Of a stretch of 64,000 nucleotides of DNA, positions 1 through 8,312 are shown piece by piece (position 1 is the stretch's first letter; each line of letters starts with the position of its first letter). The stretch is from CBDAQV01 sp965199335. GTDB taxonomy: Bacteria; Pseudomonadota; Alphaproteobacteria; CALMVH01. Location of the stretch: NCBI GenBank assembly GCA_965199335.1, contig CBDAQZ010000001.1, positions 465,974-529,973 on the forward strand, written 5' to 3'. The notes under the pieces were generated by a model. The model did not search any database. It had not been told where the DNA came from and worked only from the letters and a program-made list of their open reading frames with translations. Both the position numbers and the translations under genes were made by a program.

Positions 1-132
1 AGTTTGGGATCTTCCGCGGCGGCGTTCAGTTCTTCTAGACGGGAATTGGCGGCATCCCAGTCAAAGATGCCTCCTCAGCAGCGCCAGCGACTTGATAATG
101 TCGCTGGCGACCGCCTGCATTTCTGTTCTCAT
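1..132 (-). CDS. prfB: Peptide chain release factor 2, N-terminal part (cut by window edge)
   Basis: RF2 recognises UGA and UAA stop codons and triggers peptide release on the ribosome. Reading from the ATG at 132, the frame gives about 23 codons (M-R-T-E-M-Q-A-V...) and then meets TGA at 61-63. Shifting by +1 there restores a frame starting D-W-D-A-A and running on through L-E-E-L-N to the window edge, which matches the conserved RF2 N-terminus. The stop is therefore the programmed frameshift of prfB, not a mutation. A second in-frame ATG at 120 is possible. The PfpI-like gene ends 24 bases upstream on the same strand. The remaining roughly 300 residues lie outside the window. Confidence 0.88.
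60..75 (-). promoter_or_regulatory. Programmed +1 frameshift signal of prfB
   Basis: On the minus strand the order is AGGAGG (75-70), CAT (69-67), CTT (66-64), TGA (63-61), C (60). This is the established RF2 autoregulation signal: an internal Shine-Dalgarno-like element three bases before CTT, a slippery CTT and a UGA stop followed by C. When RF2 is scarce, the ribosome pauses at UGA and slips +1, so full-length RF2 is made. Spacing equals that of the E. coli site. Confidence 0.9.
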
Positions 133-156
133 ATTTACCCGATCGGATACGTGCCG

Positions 157-723
157 TTAGGCGGCATTCTGTATCGACTCGCCGCCCGAGGCAAACAATT
201 CGATCATCTGCTGCACGAAAGCCGGCACTTCGGCCAGGTCGGTCGCGGACAGAACGACGCCCGTATTGGTCATCGGCTGTTCGCTGATCTGGGCGCCTGC
301 GGCCGTTGCCTTCTCGCGGCTCGATTCGTTTACGCTGATCTCAAGCCCCATCACGCGGTCGGCTGCGATCAGCAGATCCACACCGCTGCCGAAGGCGGCG
401 ACAGGCTTGTTGCCGTCGCGGAAGCCTCGGATGATGCGCGTGGTGTGGGCGGTTTCCAGAAGCTTGGCCAGGCTGCGCTCGCCGCTTGGCAGGACAAGCA
501 TGTCGAAATCGGCTGCTAGCGTTTCGCCGACCTGCTGATCCACGGGATGGTAATGTCCCCAACCCTTGCCCTGCCAGCCGTTCACCAGTCCATTGGCAGT
601 GCTTACGATCTTTACGGCAGCGCCGGCCCCGATCAGGGCGCGCTGGCAATCCGTCATTTGCATTTCTTCAAAACCGTTACCAACCAGAATGGCAACCTTG
701 CGACCAGCGAGCGGCTTCTGCAT
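157..723 (-). CDS. DJ-1/PfpI-like protein lacking the nucleophile cysteine
   Basis: The protein has 188 residues, about the length of a single DJ-1/PfpI domain. The N-terminus (R-K-V-A-I-L-V-G-N-G-F-E-E, residues 8-20) matches the family, including the conserved acidic residue after G-F. The nucleophile elbow, normally A-I-C-H-G, reads A-F-G-S-G at 110-114, so both the catalytic Cys and the following His are missing. Active family members act as proteases, glyoxalases or chaperones; that chemistry is not expected here. A comparable loss is known in the C-terminal domain of large-subunit catalases. No signal peptide is visible. It lies just upstream of prfB on the same strand. The specific role is unknown. 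Confidence 0.75.
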   Translation of the reverse strand: MQKPLAGRKVAILVGNGFEEMQMTDCQRALIGAGAAVKIVSTANGLVNGWQGKGWGHYHPVDQQVGETLAADFDMLVLPSGERSLAKLLETAHTTRIIRGFRDGNKPVAAFGSGVDLLIAADRVMGLEISVNESSREKATAAGAQISEQPMTNTGVVLSATDLAEVPAFVQQMIELFASGGESIQNAA

Positions 724-903
724 GCAATAACTCTCCTTGAGTGCGGTGTCGGAAAACCATCGCGGCCGGAGTTGTGCCGCGAATTGGGTCCTCTCGACGC
801 CAGCTGTGTGAATGTGACGATTAGGTAATGCGTATAGGCTGCAAAGTCAAGAAAACTTTACAATTCATTAGCTGGACGATTTTCCGATTAATGCCGTTTA
901 CCA

Positions 904-1536
904 TTACCTGGCCGGTACTGGGTTGCCCCTTGGCGACGAAAGCAGGGCTGCCAGACCGAAAGGCATTACCTGCGTTCCTGGCGGTAAAATGAAGAGAGCG
1001 TGGTTTTGCGGCCGCTTCTGGAAGTTGGAAAGGACGATTTTGAGGGGCGTGGATTTATCGCCGCTGTCCGTAATCCCATCGATTCGCAGGATCGCACCGT
1101 CCGGGGTCGACCAGACATGTCCTTTGAAAGTGCTATTCCCGGTCTGCGCGTTCACGGCATAACGCATGGTTTGAATACCGCTTATCGTCTCAGCGCCTTC
1201 GGCGGTGACAGGATAGGTATTCAGCGCGCTCAAATCATATCCGCCCATCATCCTGGGATCGATCGTCATCGCGGCATGCATCTGGGGAACCAGCAGGTAT
1301 ACTTGATTGGCAACGCGATCTATCAGCAGCGTTTGCGGCCCTCGCGGCAGTGTCAGCGCCAGGTGCCATTTGGCGCCGGCGGCATTGATGTGGCCCGTAC
1401 CATGCTTGTCGCCGACATCCGATGTGATGTCCGCATCGTAGGAAGCAACGGGACGCGGCAGCGTCTCGGCGCGCACATTGGCTGAGCCCAGCATTGAAAC
1501 GAGGGCGAGCATCGCCAGCTTTAAGCTCTTTCTCAT
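904..1536 (-). CDS. Exported protein of unknown function
   Basis: This 210-residue protein starts with a clear Sec signal peptide: M-R-K-S-L-K, a hydrophobic stretch, then A-N-V-R-A with probable cleavage before E-T-L-P at about residue 23. The rest is soluble and rich in beta-type segments, with no cysteines and no catalytic motif I recognise. Its general look resembles periplasmic DUF4412-type proteins, but I cannot assign it. It is divergent from nadE, with only 30 bases between the two starts, so both promoters must overlap. The 180 bases between its stop and the PfpI-like gene hold no gene I can support. Confidence 0.7.
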   Translation of the reverse strand: MRKSLKLAMLALVSMLGSANVRAETLPRPVASYDADITSDVGDKHGTGHINAAGAKWHLALTLPRGPQTLLIDRVANQVYLLVPQMHAAMTIDPRMMGGYDLSALNTYPVTAEGAETISGIQTMRYAVNAQTGNSTFKGHVWSTPDGAILRIDGITDSGDKSTPLKIVLSNFQKRPQNHALFILPPGTQVMPFGLAALLSSPRGNPVPAR

Positions 1537-1566
1537 CGCCTGCCTCTTCTTTAGGGTCGCGCCATC

Positions 1567-3180
1567 ATGGGATCAGCCGGATTGAATATAGCGGTCGCGC
1601 AACTGAATCCAATCGTTGGTGACATTGCGGGAAATCTTGCGCTGGTGCGGCAGGCACGAACCGCCGCGCCCAACGCCGATTTGTTGCTGACGACCGAGCT
1701 GGTCGTATCCGGGTATCCGCCCGAGGACCTGGTGTTGCGCCCGGGTTTCATGGACCGGGTTCACAGCGCCGTCGAGCAGTTGGCCACGGAAACCGCCAGT
1801 GGAGGGCCCGCTATCCTGCTCGGCACGCCATGGCGGCACGGGGATTTTGTCTATAATGCCGTCTTGCTGCTCGAAGGCGGACGAATCGCCGATATGCGCT
1901 TCAAGCATCACCTGCCCAATTACGGCGTATTCGATGAAAAGCGGGTCTTCGCCGCTGCGCCGCTGCAGACGCCGCTGTTGTTCGGTAATCATGTCCTGGG
2001 CATCGTGATCTGCGAGGACATGTGGTTTTCGGATGTATCCCAGAAGCTGGCCCGGGATGGGGCACAGATCCTGATCGTGCCAAACGGCAGCCCCTACGAA
2101 GCGGGCAAGGCCCATATCCGCGCTCGTTACGCTGTCGAACGGGCACGTGAAACGGGCTTGGCGGTTTTATATGCGAACCAGATCGGCGGCCAGGACGAGC
2201 TGGTATTCGATGGCGCGTCCTTTATCGCCCTGCCGGACGGCAGCCACTCCGTCATCTGCCCTACTTTCGATAGCGCGGTGGTGGAAACGAAATGGCGTCT
2301 CTCGGGTAAGACCCTCGAGCCTTTCGATACGATTGGCGTATCGCTTCCGTCTAGCGATGAGGAGATCTACGGTGCATTGGTGCTGGGTCTTAAAGATTAC
2401 ATGAATAAGAACGGCTTTCCTGCTGTCATCCTTGGTCTTTCCGGCGGTATTGACAGTGCCCTTGCCGCCGCTATCGCCGTCGATGCGTTGGGACCGGATC
2501 GTGTCGGGGCGGTGATGATGCCGTCGCCGTACACCTCCGCCGAAAGCCTGGAAGATGCCGACGGATGCGCGCGGTTGCTCGGCATTCGCCTGGATACGAT
2601 CCCAATCGAGCCCGGCATGGATGCGATGCATGGCATGTTGAAGGAACTACCCGGGATCACGGGCGAGAATATCCAGTCGCGTCTGCGTGGAATGACCCTC
2701 ATGGCGCTCTCGAACCGGGACGGCGCCATGGTGCTTTCCACAGGCAACAAGTCTGAGATGGCGGTCGGCTACGCAACGCTCTATGGCGATATGTGCGGCG
2801 GATTTGCAGTCCTCAAGGATGTCTACAAGACCGAAGTCTTCCAGCTGGCACGCTGGCGCAACGATGCGCCGCAGGGGCCGGTGATGCCCGAGCGGGTGAT
2901 AACAAAGCCTCCCAGCGCCGAGCTGAAGCCGAACCAGACCGACCAGGACACGCTGCCCCCCTATGACGTGCTTGACGGCATACTGGATGGCTTGATCGAG
3001 CATCAGGGCGAGGTGAAGGGCTACGACCCGACACTGGTAAAGCGGATTTGGCGCATGCTGGATCGCGCCGAGTACAAGCGCCGACAGGCGCCGCCCGGTG
3101 TTAAGATAACGGCGCGCTCCTTTGGCAAGGAGCGTCGGATGCCGATTACGAATTTATATGGTCCTGAAACAGATGACTGA
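1567..3180 (+). CDS. nadE: Glutamine-dependent NAD+ synthetase
   Basis: This enzyme makes NAD+ from deamido-NAD+, ATP and glutamine, the last step of NAD biosynthesis, in the cytoplasm. The 537-residue protein has two domains. The N-terminal nitrilase-type glutaminase (about 1-260) carries the Glu-Lys-Cys triad at E44, K113 and C149 (V-I-C-E-D). The C-terminal synthetase domain (about 270-537) has the ATP-pyrophosphatase loop S-G-G-I-D-S at 292-297 and S-T-G-N-K-S-E further on. Length fits the two-domain form. Its stop overlaps the start of the RDD protein gene, so it heads a coupled operon that continues into the gltX remnant and cysS. Confidence 0.95.
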   Translation: MGSAGLNIAVAQLNPIVGDIAGNLALVRQARTAAPNADLLLTTELVVSGYPPEDLVLRPGFMDRVHSAVEQLATETASGGPAILLGTPWRHGDFVYNAVLLLEGGRIADMRFKHHLPNYGVFDEKRVFAAAPLQTPLLFGNHVLGIVICEDMWFSDVSQKLARDGAQILIVPNGSPYEAGKAHIRARYAVERARETGLAVLYANQIGGQDELVFDGASFIALPDGSHSVICPTFDSAVVETKWRLSGKTLEPFDTIGVSLPSSDEEIYGALVLGLKDYMNKNGFPAVILGLSGGIDSALAAAIAVDALGPDRVGAVMMPSPYTSAESLEDADGCARLLGIRLDTIPIEPGMDAMHGMLKELPGITGENIQSRLRGMTLMALSNRDGAMVLSTGNKSEMAVGYATLYGDMCGGFAVLKDVYKTEVFQLARWRNDAPQGPVMPERVITKPPSAELKPNQTDQDTLPPYDVLDGILDGLIEHQGEVKGYDPTLVKRIWRMLDRAEYKRRQAPPGVKITARSFGKERRMPITNLYGPETDD

Positions 3181-3880
3181 TGAAAAAGAGACATCGTTCG
3201 AAACGGAAGCACCGGATGGCGAGGTTTATCACACTGAAACAGGCCTGGACGAACTTCCGTATTTTATCCTGCACGGCAAGGATTCGCATGGTCCATACAC
3301 GATAGAGGAAATTCATGCCCAGTTGGCGGAGGGCGCGGTAACCCCCGCCAGTTATGCCTGGAACCAGACCATGACCGAGTGGCTGCCGCTATCGCAGGTA
3401 ATGAATATCGACGATGCGGTGTTGTTGCAGGCGACCGCAATCCCGGTTCATCATCTGGCAGGTCTCGGAAGACGCTTCGTAGCCGGGCTGCTGGACCTCC
3501 TGTTTATCGTCATCGCGTTCGAGGCCGCGATATTCCTGGTCCCAGAGTTCCGCGGTCTTGTCGAGGCGGCCAGCGGCGATTCGGCGCAACTGCTCGAACT
3601 GAACCTCATGCTTTCGGGCATGGTCTATCTCTACTACATGCTGATGCTGGCAAGGCCGGGCAGGGGGGCCACGCTGGGATACCGGATCATGCGCCTGCGG
3701 CTGGTGGATCAAGCACGTGGCACCCAACCCGGCTGGACGCATTGCCTCCTCTGGTGCATCGGCAGTGTCGTTCTGCCGATCGGGTGGGTCATATATTGGT
3801 TTGATGCCCGACGGCGCATGCTGCACAATGTAATTTCCCAAACCGTTGTCATCGACCTGCGCGTATCCCATCCAACATGA
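3173..3880 (+). CDS. GYF_2 and RDD domain membrane protein
   Basis: I chose the ATG at 3173, which overlaps the nadE stop; an in-frame ATG at 3158 is possible. The 235-residue product starts with an acidic segment, then a GYF_2-type domain at about 30-80 (Y-F-I-L-H-G-K-D-S-H-G-P-Y-T and the W of E-W-L-P). A RDD-type membrane domain follows, with the conserved R-R-F-V-A-G-L-L-D arginine and aspartate and about three hydrophobic segments. RDD proteins are inner-membrane proteins of uncertain function, some linked to ion transport. The stop codon overlaps ATGA with the former gltX start. Confidence 0.8.
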   Translation: MTDEKETSFETEAPDGEVYHTETGLDELPYFILHGKDSHGPYTIEEIHAQLAEGAVTPASYAWNQTMTEWLPLSQVMNIDDAVLLQATAIPVHHLAGLGRRFVAGLLDLLFIVIAFEAAIFLVPEFRGLVEAASGDSAQLLELNLMLSGMVYLYYMLMLARPGRGATLGYRIMRLRLVDQARGTQPGWTHCLLWCIGSVVLPIGWVIYWFDARRRMLHNVISQTVVIDLRVSHPT

Positions 3881-4343
3881 CCATCAGCGTTCGTTTCGCG
3901 CCCAGCCGACCGGCACACTGCATATCGGCAATCTGCGTGCCGCGCCGCTCAACTTTCTCTACGCCCGCAAGCGTGATGGCAGTTTCTGGCTTCTTGCCGA
4001 TATGCACGAAAAGTTCTGACTCGCTGTGCGCGGCAATCTGTCGACTTTTGCCGATATCTATATTTGGTGGCAGGTAATGGTGGATACTATCGTGCCCGTG
4101 GTTACCGATGCCGAACTCATGAAGACGGCTGACGAGGTCCTGCCTTGCGAACCTTGGGATAATAGTACCTGGGGTATTTCGACATCCGCGTTGAAGGAAC
4201 GGAGCGGCCTTGGGGGCAAGGCTTCGTTCATGCCCCTGCGCCAGGCTCTCACCGGGCAGGAGCATGGGCCTGAGATACGCCTTCTGTTACCAATGATCGG
4301 ACAAGAAAAAACACTAGCTCGCCTGCAAGGGGCAACCGCATGA
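3877..4343 (+). pseudogene. gltX: Decayed glutamyl-tRNA synthetase gene (frameshift, internal deletion, nonsense codon)
   Basis: The ATG at 3877 begins M-T-I-S-V-R-F-A-P-S, the GluRS N-terminus. One C is missing near 3906 (AGCCGACC where AGCCCGACC is expected). After that the frame starting at 3906 continues P-T-G-T-L-H-I-G-N-L-R, including the HIGH-type motif, to about S-F-W-L-L. The text then jumps to the GluRS C-terminal region: E-K-F, TGA at 4017-4019 exactly where a Trp codon is expected, L-A-V-R-G-N-L, and later P-L-R-Q-A-L-T-G-Q-E-H-G-P-E. Only about 150 codons of an expected 440-450 survive, without the KMSKS region. The last codons still overlap the cysS start (ATGA), so the operon architecture outlived the gene. 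A functional gltX must exist elsewhere. Confidence 0.9.
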
Positions 4344-5710
4344 GCCTGACCCTGTATAATACGCTGACCCGTGCGGAAGAAGTCTTCGCGCCCGACGATC
4401 CCAGTCGCGTTCGCATGTATGTGTGCGGGCCGACGGTCTATGACCGTGCCCATATCGGCAATGCGCGGGCGATCGTGCCCTACGACGTATTGTTTCGCCT
4501 GTTGCGTTACCAATATGGCGAGGGTCATGTGATCTACGCGCGCAACATTACCGATGTGGAAGACAAGATCATCGAAGCCGCGATGGCAAACGGCGAGAGC
4601 ATTTCGGCGCTGACTCAACGCACGACCGATTTCTTTCATGCAGACATGGGCGCCCTCGGCTCCCTGCCACCAAGCATCGAGCCGCGCGCGACTGATCATA
4701 TTCCCGAAATGATTGCGATGATCGAACGGTTGATCGCATCGGGAAATGCCTATCTGGCGGAAGGCAACGTACTGTTCTCGGTTGCAAGCTGCCCCGAATA
4801 CGGCAGTTTGTCAGGCCGCAACAGGGACGAACAGATCGCAGGCGCACGCGTGGAAGTGGCCCCCTACAAGCGCGATGCGGCAGATTTTATATTGTGGAAG
4901 CCTTCGCCCGCCGACTATCAGGGATGGGACAGCCCCTGGGGCAAGGGCCGGCCTGGCTGGCATATCGAATGCAGCGCCATGGCGGAGAAGCATCTGGGCG
5001 ACAGATTCGACATTCATGGCGGCGGCATCGATCTGATATTCCCGCATCATGAAAATGAAATCGCGCAAAGTCGATGCGCGCATGGCGATGTAATCCCGGC
5101 CAAGGTTTGGATGCACAACGGATTTGTCGTGGTGAATGGACAGAAAATGTCCAAATCCCTGGGCAATTTCATTACTGTCGAGCAGTTGCTCCAACGCTGG
5201 CCAGGTGAAGCTGTTCGCGTCGCGCTGTTATCGGCCCATTACCGCCAGCCGCTCGACATCACCGAGGATCTGCTGGCCGCCAGCAAGGCGCGGCTGGATT
5301 ATTTGTATGGCGTCCTGCGCCGCAATCCCCCCAACGGCTCCAGATCTGACGTGCCGACAGCAATCGTGACTGCGCTGGAAGACGATTTGAACACGCCGCT
5401 GGCATTGTCCGCGTTACAGGAACTGGGCCGGCAGGTGGAAGCGGGAGCCATGGGAGGCGATCCCCTTCGCGAACAGGGACAATTGCTTGGTTTGCTGCAG
5501 GCAGACCCCGAAGAGTGGTTCCGCTGGCAGCCACCGGGAGCCCAGGGGCTTGCGCCCGAGCAGATAGAAGGCATCATCGAGCGCCGCCGCATTGCACGTT
5601 CCGAGCGCAATTTTGCCGAGGCCGACCGGCTTAGGGCAGAACTTCTGGAACAGGGCATCGTAATCGAGGATGCGGCCGGTGGTACAAAATGGCGGCGTGA
5701 AGTTGTTTAA
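4340..5710 (+). CDS. cysS: Cysteinyl-tRNA synthetase
   Basis: This enzyme charges tRNA-Cys with cysteine in the cytoplasm. The 456-residue class I synthetase shows the zinc-ligand Cys29 in Y-V-C-G-P-T-V-Y-D, the HIGH motif as H-I-G-N at 38-41, the zinc-site segments W-H-I-E-C-S and H-H-E-N-E, and K-M-S-K-S at 269-273. Length is normal. The start overlaps the last codon of the decayed gltX. Loss of frame upstream might lower translational coupling into cysS, although the final gltX frame still terminates exactly at this start. Confidence 0.96.
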   Translation: MSLTLYNTLTRAEEVFAPDDPSRVRMYVCGPTVYDRAHIGNARAIVPYDVLFRLLRYQYGEGHVIYARNITDVEDKIIEAAMANGESISALTQRTTDFFHADMGALGSLPPSIEPRATDHIPEMIAMIERLIASGNAYLAEGNVLFSVASCPEYGSLSGRNRDEQIAGARVEVAPYKRDAADFILWKPSPADYQGWDSPWGKGRPGWHIECSAMAEKHLGDRFDIHGGGIDLIFPHHENEIAQSRCAHGDVIPAKVWMHNGFVVVNGQKMSKSLGNFITVEQLLQRWPGEAVRVALLSAHYRQPLDITEDLLAASKARLDYLYGVLRRNPPNGSRSDVPTAIVTALEDDLNTPLALSALQELGRQVEAGAMGGDPLREQGQLLGLLQADPEEWFRWQPPGAQGLAPEQIEGIIERRRIARSERNFAEADRLRAELLEQGIVIEDAAGGTKWRREVV

Positions 5711-5764
5711 TGTTTTTCGGACTTTGACTCTTCGTTCACGTTTCACTCGATAGGATCAGTTCCG

Positions 5765-6643
5765 ATGGCCGGACAGTTCGACCGCTACCATACCTATCTC
5801 GATGAAGACGAAGCGGCGGAAAATGTAACCGCCGATCTGATCGGCTTCCGCACGCATCCGCACAAGGGCCAATTCCTGGCGATTTCCGTTCTGCGCAGCC
5901 GTTACCGGGAAGATGCGATGCTGCCCGCCAGCATGTCTACGGGGGAGCGAACCCGTGAACAGCTGGAGGCACTTTCCATTGCCGACGTGACGGGTGCAAC
6001 GGAGTTCCTGGCATTTTCCGCAGGCTATCTGGCCGCACGAATGTTCATGACGTCCGTCGGCGAAGGGCCGGCTTTGTCGCGCATAGTGCTTCCGGATACC
6101 GAACAGATATCCGAAAAATTGCGCAAGGAATCGCTGGAAAAAGCCAAGGTTTTCATTCCGGCATTATCCGATATTCACGAGAACAGGGCCGCGCCGCGGG
6201 ACTCACTGCTCGTGCAGAAAACGCTCTCTGGTTACATCGCCGTGCTGATCGAGGATCCGCGCCAGACCACTCTTGAAAATCTTTTGAGCGGGTTTGGCGA
6301 GGAAGACACGCAACGCGGCAGTTCGGGGTTCAGCGCCCGCCAGATTGCCGAATTGCTGGACAGCTCGCGCATCTGGGCGACTCTAGGTTGGCGTCGCGGA
6401 CAAGCGGAGCGCCGATTCCGAGCCGACTCGCATGGCGAATATCTTGAAAATATTTCAGGAGACGTGAGGGTGATTTTTGAACCCGAATCTTCATTTGCCG
6501 GATTTGCCGATATCAGACGCCTGCGCAGGGTCGATCTTTCCATCATCCGCACAAATCCTCATCCATGCGATGACTTGATCGTTGCCAACTGGATTGCCGA
6601 TAACTGCGCCGCAGCCCGTCAGGCGATCAGTAAACCGATCTGA
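5765..6643 (+). CDS. Uncharacterised cytoplasmic protein
   Basis: I do not recognise this 292-residue protein. It starts M-A-G-Q-F-D-R-Y-H-T-Y, has no signal peptide and no membrane segment, and is rich in charged residues. A segment at about 95-115 (A-T-E-F-L-A-F-S-A-G-Y-L) is mildly hydrophobic. I see no cysteine cluster, P-loop or helix-turn-helix. The C-terminal third alternates strand-like and charged segments (V-R-V-I-F-E-P-E-S). It sits between cysS and trmJ, on the same strand and three bases before the trmJ start, so co-expression with tRNA genes is likely. Codon usage looks like its neighbours. Confidence 0.75.
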   Translation: MAGQFDRYHTYLDEDEAAENVTADLIGFRTHPHKGQFLAISVLRSRYREDAMLPASMSTGERTREQLEALSIADVTGATEFLAFSAGYLAARMFMTSVGEGPALSRIVLPDTEQISEKLRKESLEKAKVFIPALSDIHENRAAPRDSLLVQKTLSGYIAVLIEDPRQTTLENLLSGFGEEDTQRGSSGFSARQIAELLDSSRIWATLGWRRGQAERRFRADSHGEYLENISGDVRVIFEPESSFAGFADIRRLRRVDLSIIRTNPHPCDDLIVANWIADNCAAARQAISKPI

Positions 6644-6646
6644 CCC

Positions 6647-7390
6647 ATGTTTGCGCCTGCGATTATCCTCGTTACGCCTCAAATGGGAGAAAACATCGGC
6701 GCTGCCGCGCGAGCGATGGCCAATTGCGGACTAACGGAACTGCGGCTGGTTAATCCGCGCGACGGCTGGCCCAACGAAAAGGCTATCGCCTCGTCATCGG
6801 GTGCTACCGATATATTGGAACGGGCACGGCTTTTTCCAACAACGCGTGAAGCTGTAGCCGATCTATCCTATGTCGTAGCCAGCACGGCGCGGCCCCGCGA
6901 TCTGGTCAAACCTGTCGTTACGCCTGCGCAGACCTCTCTCGACCTCCACCAGAGGATAGGACACGGCGTGCGTTGCGGCATTCTGTTCGGGGCCGAGCGC
7001 ACCGGGCTTCTGAACGAGGATATCGGTCTGGCCGATGTAATCGCGACCGTACCGCTGAATCCGGAATTCACCTCGCTAAACCTGGCTCAAGCAGTGCTTC
7101 TATTGGGTTATGAGTGGTACAAGGCCGGCAACGATGTGCAGTCCCGAATTATGGATACCGGAGGCAGCCGCCCTGCTACCAAGGCGGAATTGACCAATTG
7201 TTTCGATCATTTTGAGGAGGAATTGACGCGAGGAGACTATTTCAAGAACCCGCAGATGAAGCCTACAATGATGGCTAACCTGCTGACAATGCTCCAGAGA
7301 GCCGAACTTACCGAGCAGGAAGTGCGTACTTTGCACGGAATGCTGGTGGCATTGACCGGCAGGCCCAGGAACAAGATAGATACAGATTGA
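6647..7390 (+). CDS. trmJ: tRNA (cytidine/uridine-2'-O-)-methyltransferase TrmJ-like
   Basis: Members methylate the 2'-OH of nucleotide 32 in tRNA anticodon loops using SAM. The 247-residue protein has the SPOUT (TrmH-type) fold. The N-terminus (A-I-I-L-V-T-P-Q-M-G-E-N-I-G-A-A-A-R-A-M) carries the conserved Asn and Arg. Motif 2 is G-I-L-F-G-A-E-R-T-G-L at about 110-120. Motif 3 is V-P-L-N-P-E-F-T-S-L-N-L-A-Q-A-V near 130-150. A C-terminal helical region follows, as in TrmJ. It starts three bases after the unknown gene upstream. TrmJ is the best fit, though other TrmH-family targets remain possible. Confidence 0.85.
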   Translation: MFAPAIILVTPQMGENIGAAARAMANCGLTELRLVNPRDGWPNEKAIASSSGATDILERARLFPTTREAVADLSYVVASTARPRDLVKPVVTPAQTSLDLHQRIGHGVRCGILFGAERTGLLNEDIGLADVIATVPLNPEFTSLNLAQAVLLLGYEWYKAGNDVQSRIMDTGGSRPATKAELTNCFDHFEEELTRGDYFKNPQMKPTMMANLLTMLQRAELTEQEVRTLHGMLVALTGRPRNKIDTD

Positions 7391-7525
7391 CAGCGTACGG
7401 GGCTCGACGGTAAATAATCGCCTCAATTTCCGAAAAAGTGGATGGCGCCGTTTTGTGCGTTTGTCCCGTCCGGCCGCATTGGTGCAGGAACTATCGGGAC
7501 ACTAAACAGGTAAAAGATACCGACA

Positions 7526-8140
7526 ATGGGCAAGAGACTAAATTCCAAGCACAAGATTGACCGCCGCCTGGGCGTAAACCTCTGGGGCCGCGCCAAAAGC
7601 CCGGTCAATCGCCGTGAGTATGGCCCAGGGCAGCATGGCCAGCGCCGCAAGAAGCCAACCGATTTCGGCACCCAGCTTATGGCGAAGCAGAAGCTGAAGG
7701 GCTATTACGGTAACATCGGCGAACGTCAGTTCCATCGCTATTATTCGGAGGCAATCCGTCGTCGTGGCGATACCAGCGAGAACTTGATCGGCTTGCTGGA
7801 AGGGCGTTTGGATACAATCGTATACCGCATGAAGTTTGCCATTTCTCCTTTTGCCGCTCGGCAGTTGGTCAATCATGGCCATGTCAAGGTGAACGGCAAG
7901 CGCGTCAACATCCCATCCTACCAGATGAAAGAAGGTGACACCGTAGAGCTCAAGGATAAAACCAAGGAGTTGGCGGTCGTCATGGAGGCGACGCAATCGC
8001 CCGAGCGCGACGTGCCTGAGTACATTACGGTCGATCACGGTTCGATGAAGGGTACGTTTGTTCGCACCCCCAAGCTTGCCGATGTTCCCTATCCGGTTCA
8101 GATGGAACCCAACCTCGTTATCGAATTCTACTCGCGATAA
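7526..8140 (+). CDS. rpsD: 30S ribosomal protein S4
   Basis: S4 binds 16S rRNA early in 30S assembly and takes part in decoding fidelity. The 204-residue length is standard. The N-terminus (M-G-K-R-L-N-S-K-H-K-I-D-R-R-L-G) and the S4 RNA-binding domain at about 95-155 (R-L-D-T-I-V-Y-R, then H-G-H-V-K-V-N-G-K-R-V-N-I-P-S) are well conserved. The C-terminus is the usual L-V-I-E-F-Y-S-R. The gene is separated from trmJ by 135 bases and probably has its own promoter. A strong hairpin follows the stop. Confidence 0.97.
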   Translation: MGKRLNSKHKIDRRLGVNLWGRAKSPVNRREYGPGQHGQRRKKPTDFGTQLMAKQKLKGYYGNIGERQFHRYYSEAIRRRGDTSENLIGLLEGRLDTIVYRMKFAISPFAARQLVNHGHVKVNGKRVNIPSYQMKEGDTVELKDKTKELAVVMEATQSPERDVPEYITVDHGSMKGTFVRTPKLADVPYPVQMEPNLVIEFYSR

Positions 8141-8145
8141 CCAGA

Positions 8146-8175
8146 TATATGCTGGGCGTTTGCGCCCGGCATATA
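8146..8175 (+). terminator. Strong hairpin after rpsD, no T-tract
   Basis: Bases 8146-8158 pair with 8163-8175 around a TTTG loop, giving a 13-bp stem with a single T-G wobble. The sequence after the stem on the plus strand is AAAAATTAG rather than a run of T, so it is not a textbook intrinsic terminator. It may mark the 3' end of the rpsD mRNA or protect it from 3' exonucleases. The 172 bases between rpsD and the next gene hold no other element I can support. Confidence 0.5.
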
Positions 8176-8312
8176 AAAATTAGCCAGTCGTCCGTAAAGT
8201 AAAAATCGGAAGCCAGCAGAATAGCTTCGCATAGCTCGTTTCTTAAAATGTCATCGACTTTTTAAGAAATAAGTGTCATGCGTCGTTAAACGCCTTTGTT
8301 GAAGGATTATAC

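Noticed and set aside
61..63. In-frame stop near the start of prfB as evidence for a pseudogene
   Set aside because: The surrounding AGGAGG-CAT-CTT-TGA-C context is the known programmed frameshift site.
8146..8175. rpsD hairpin as a standard intrinsic terminator
   Set aside because: The stem is strong, but the plus strand after it is A-rich, not T-rich. I list it only as a terminator-like hairpin.
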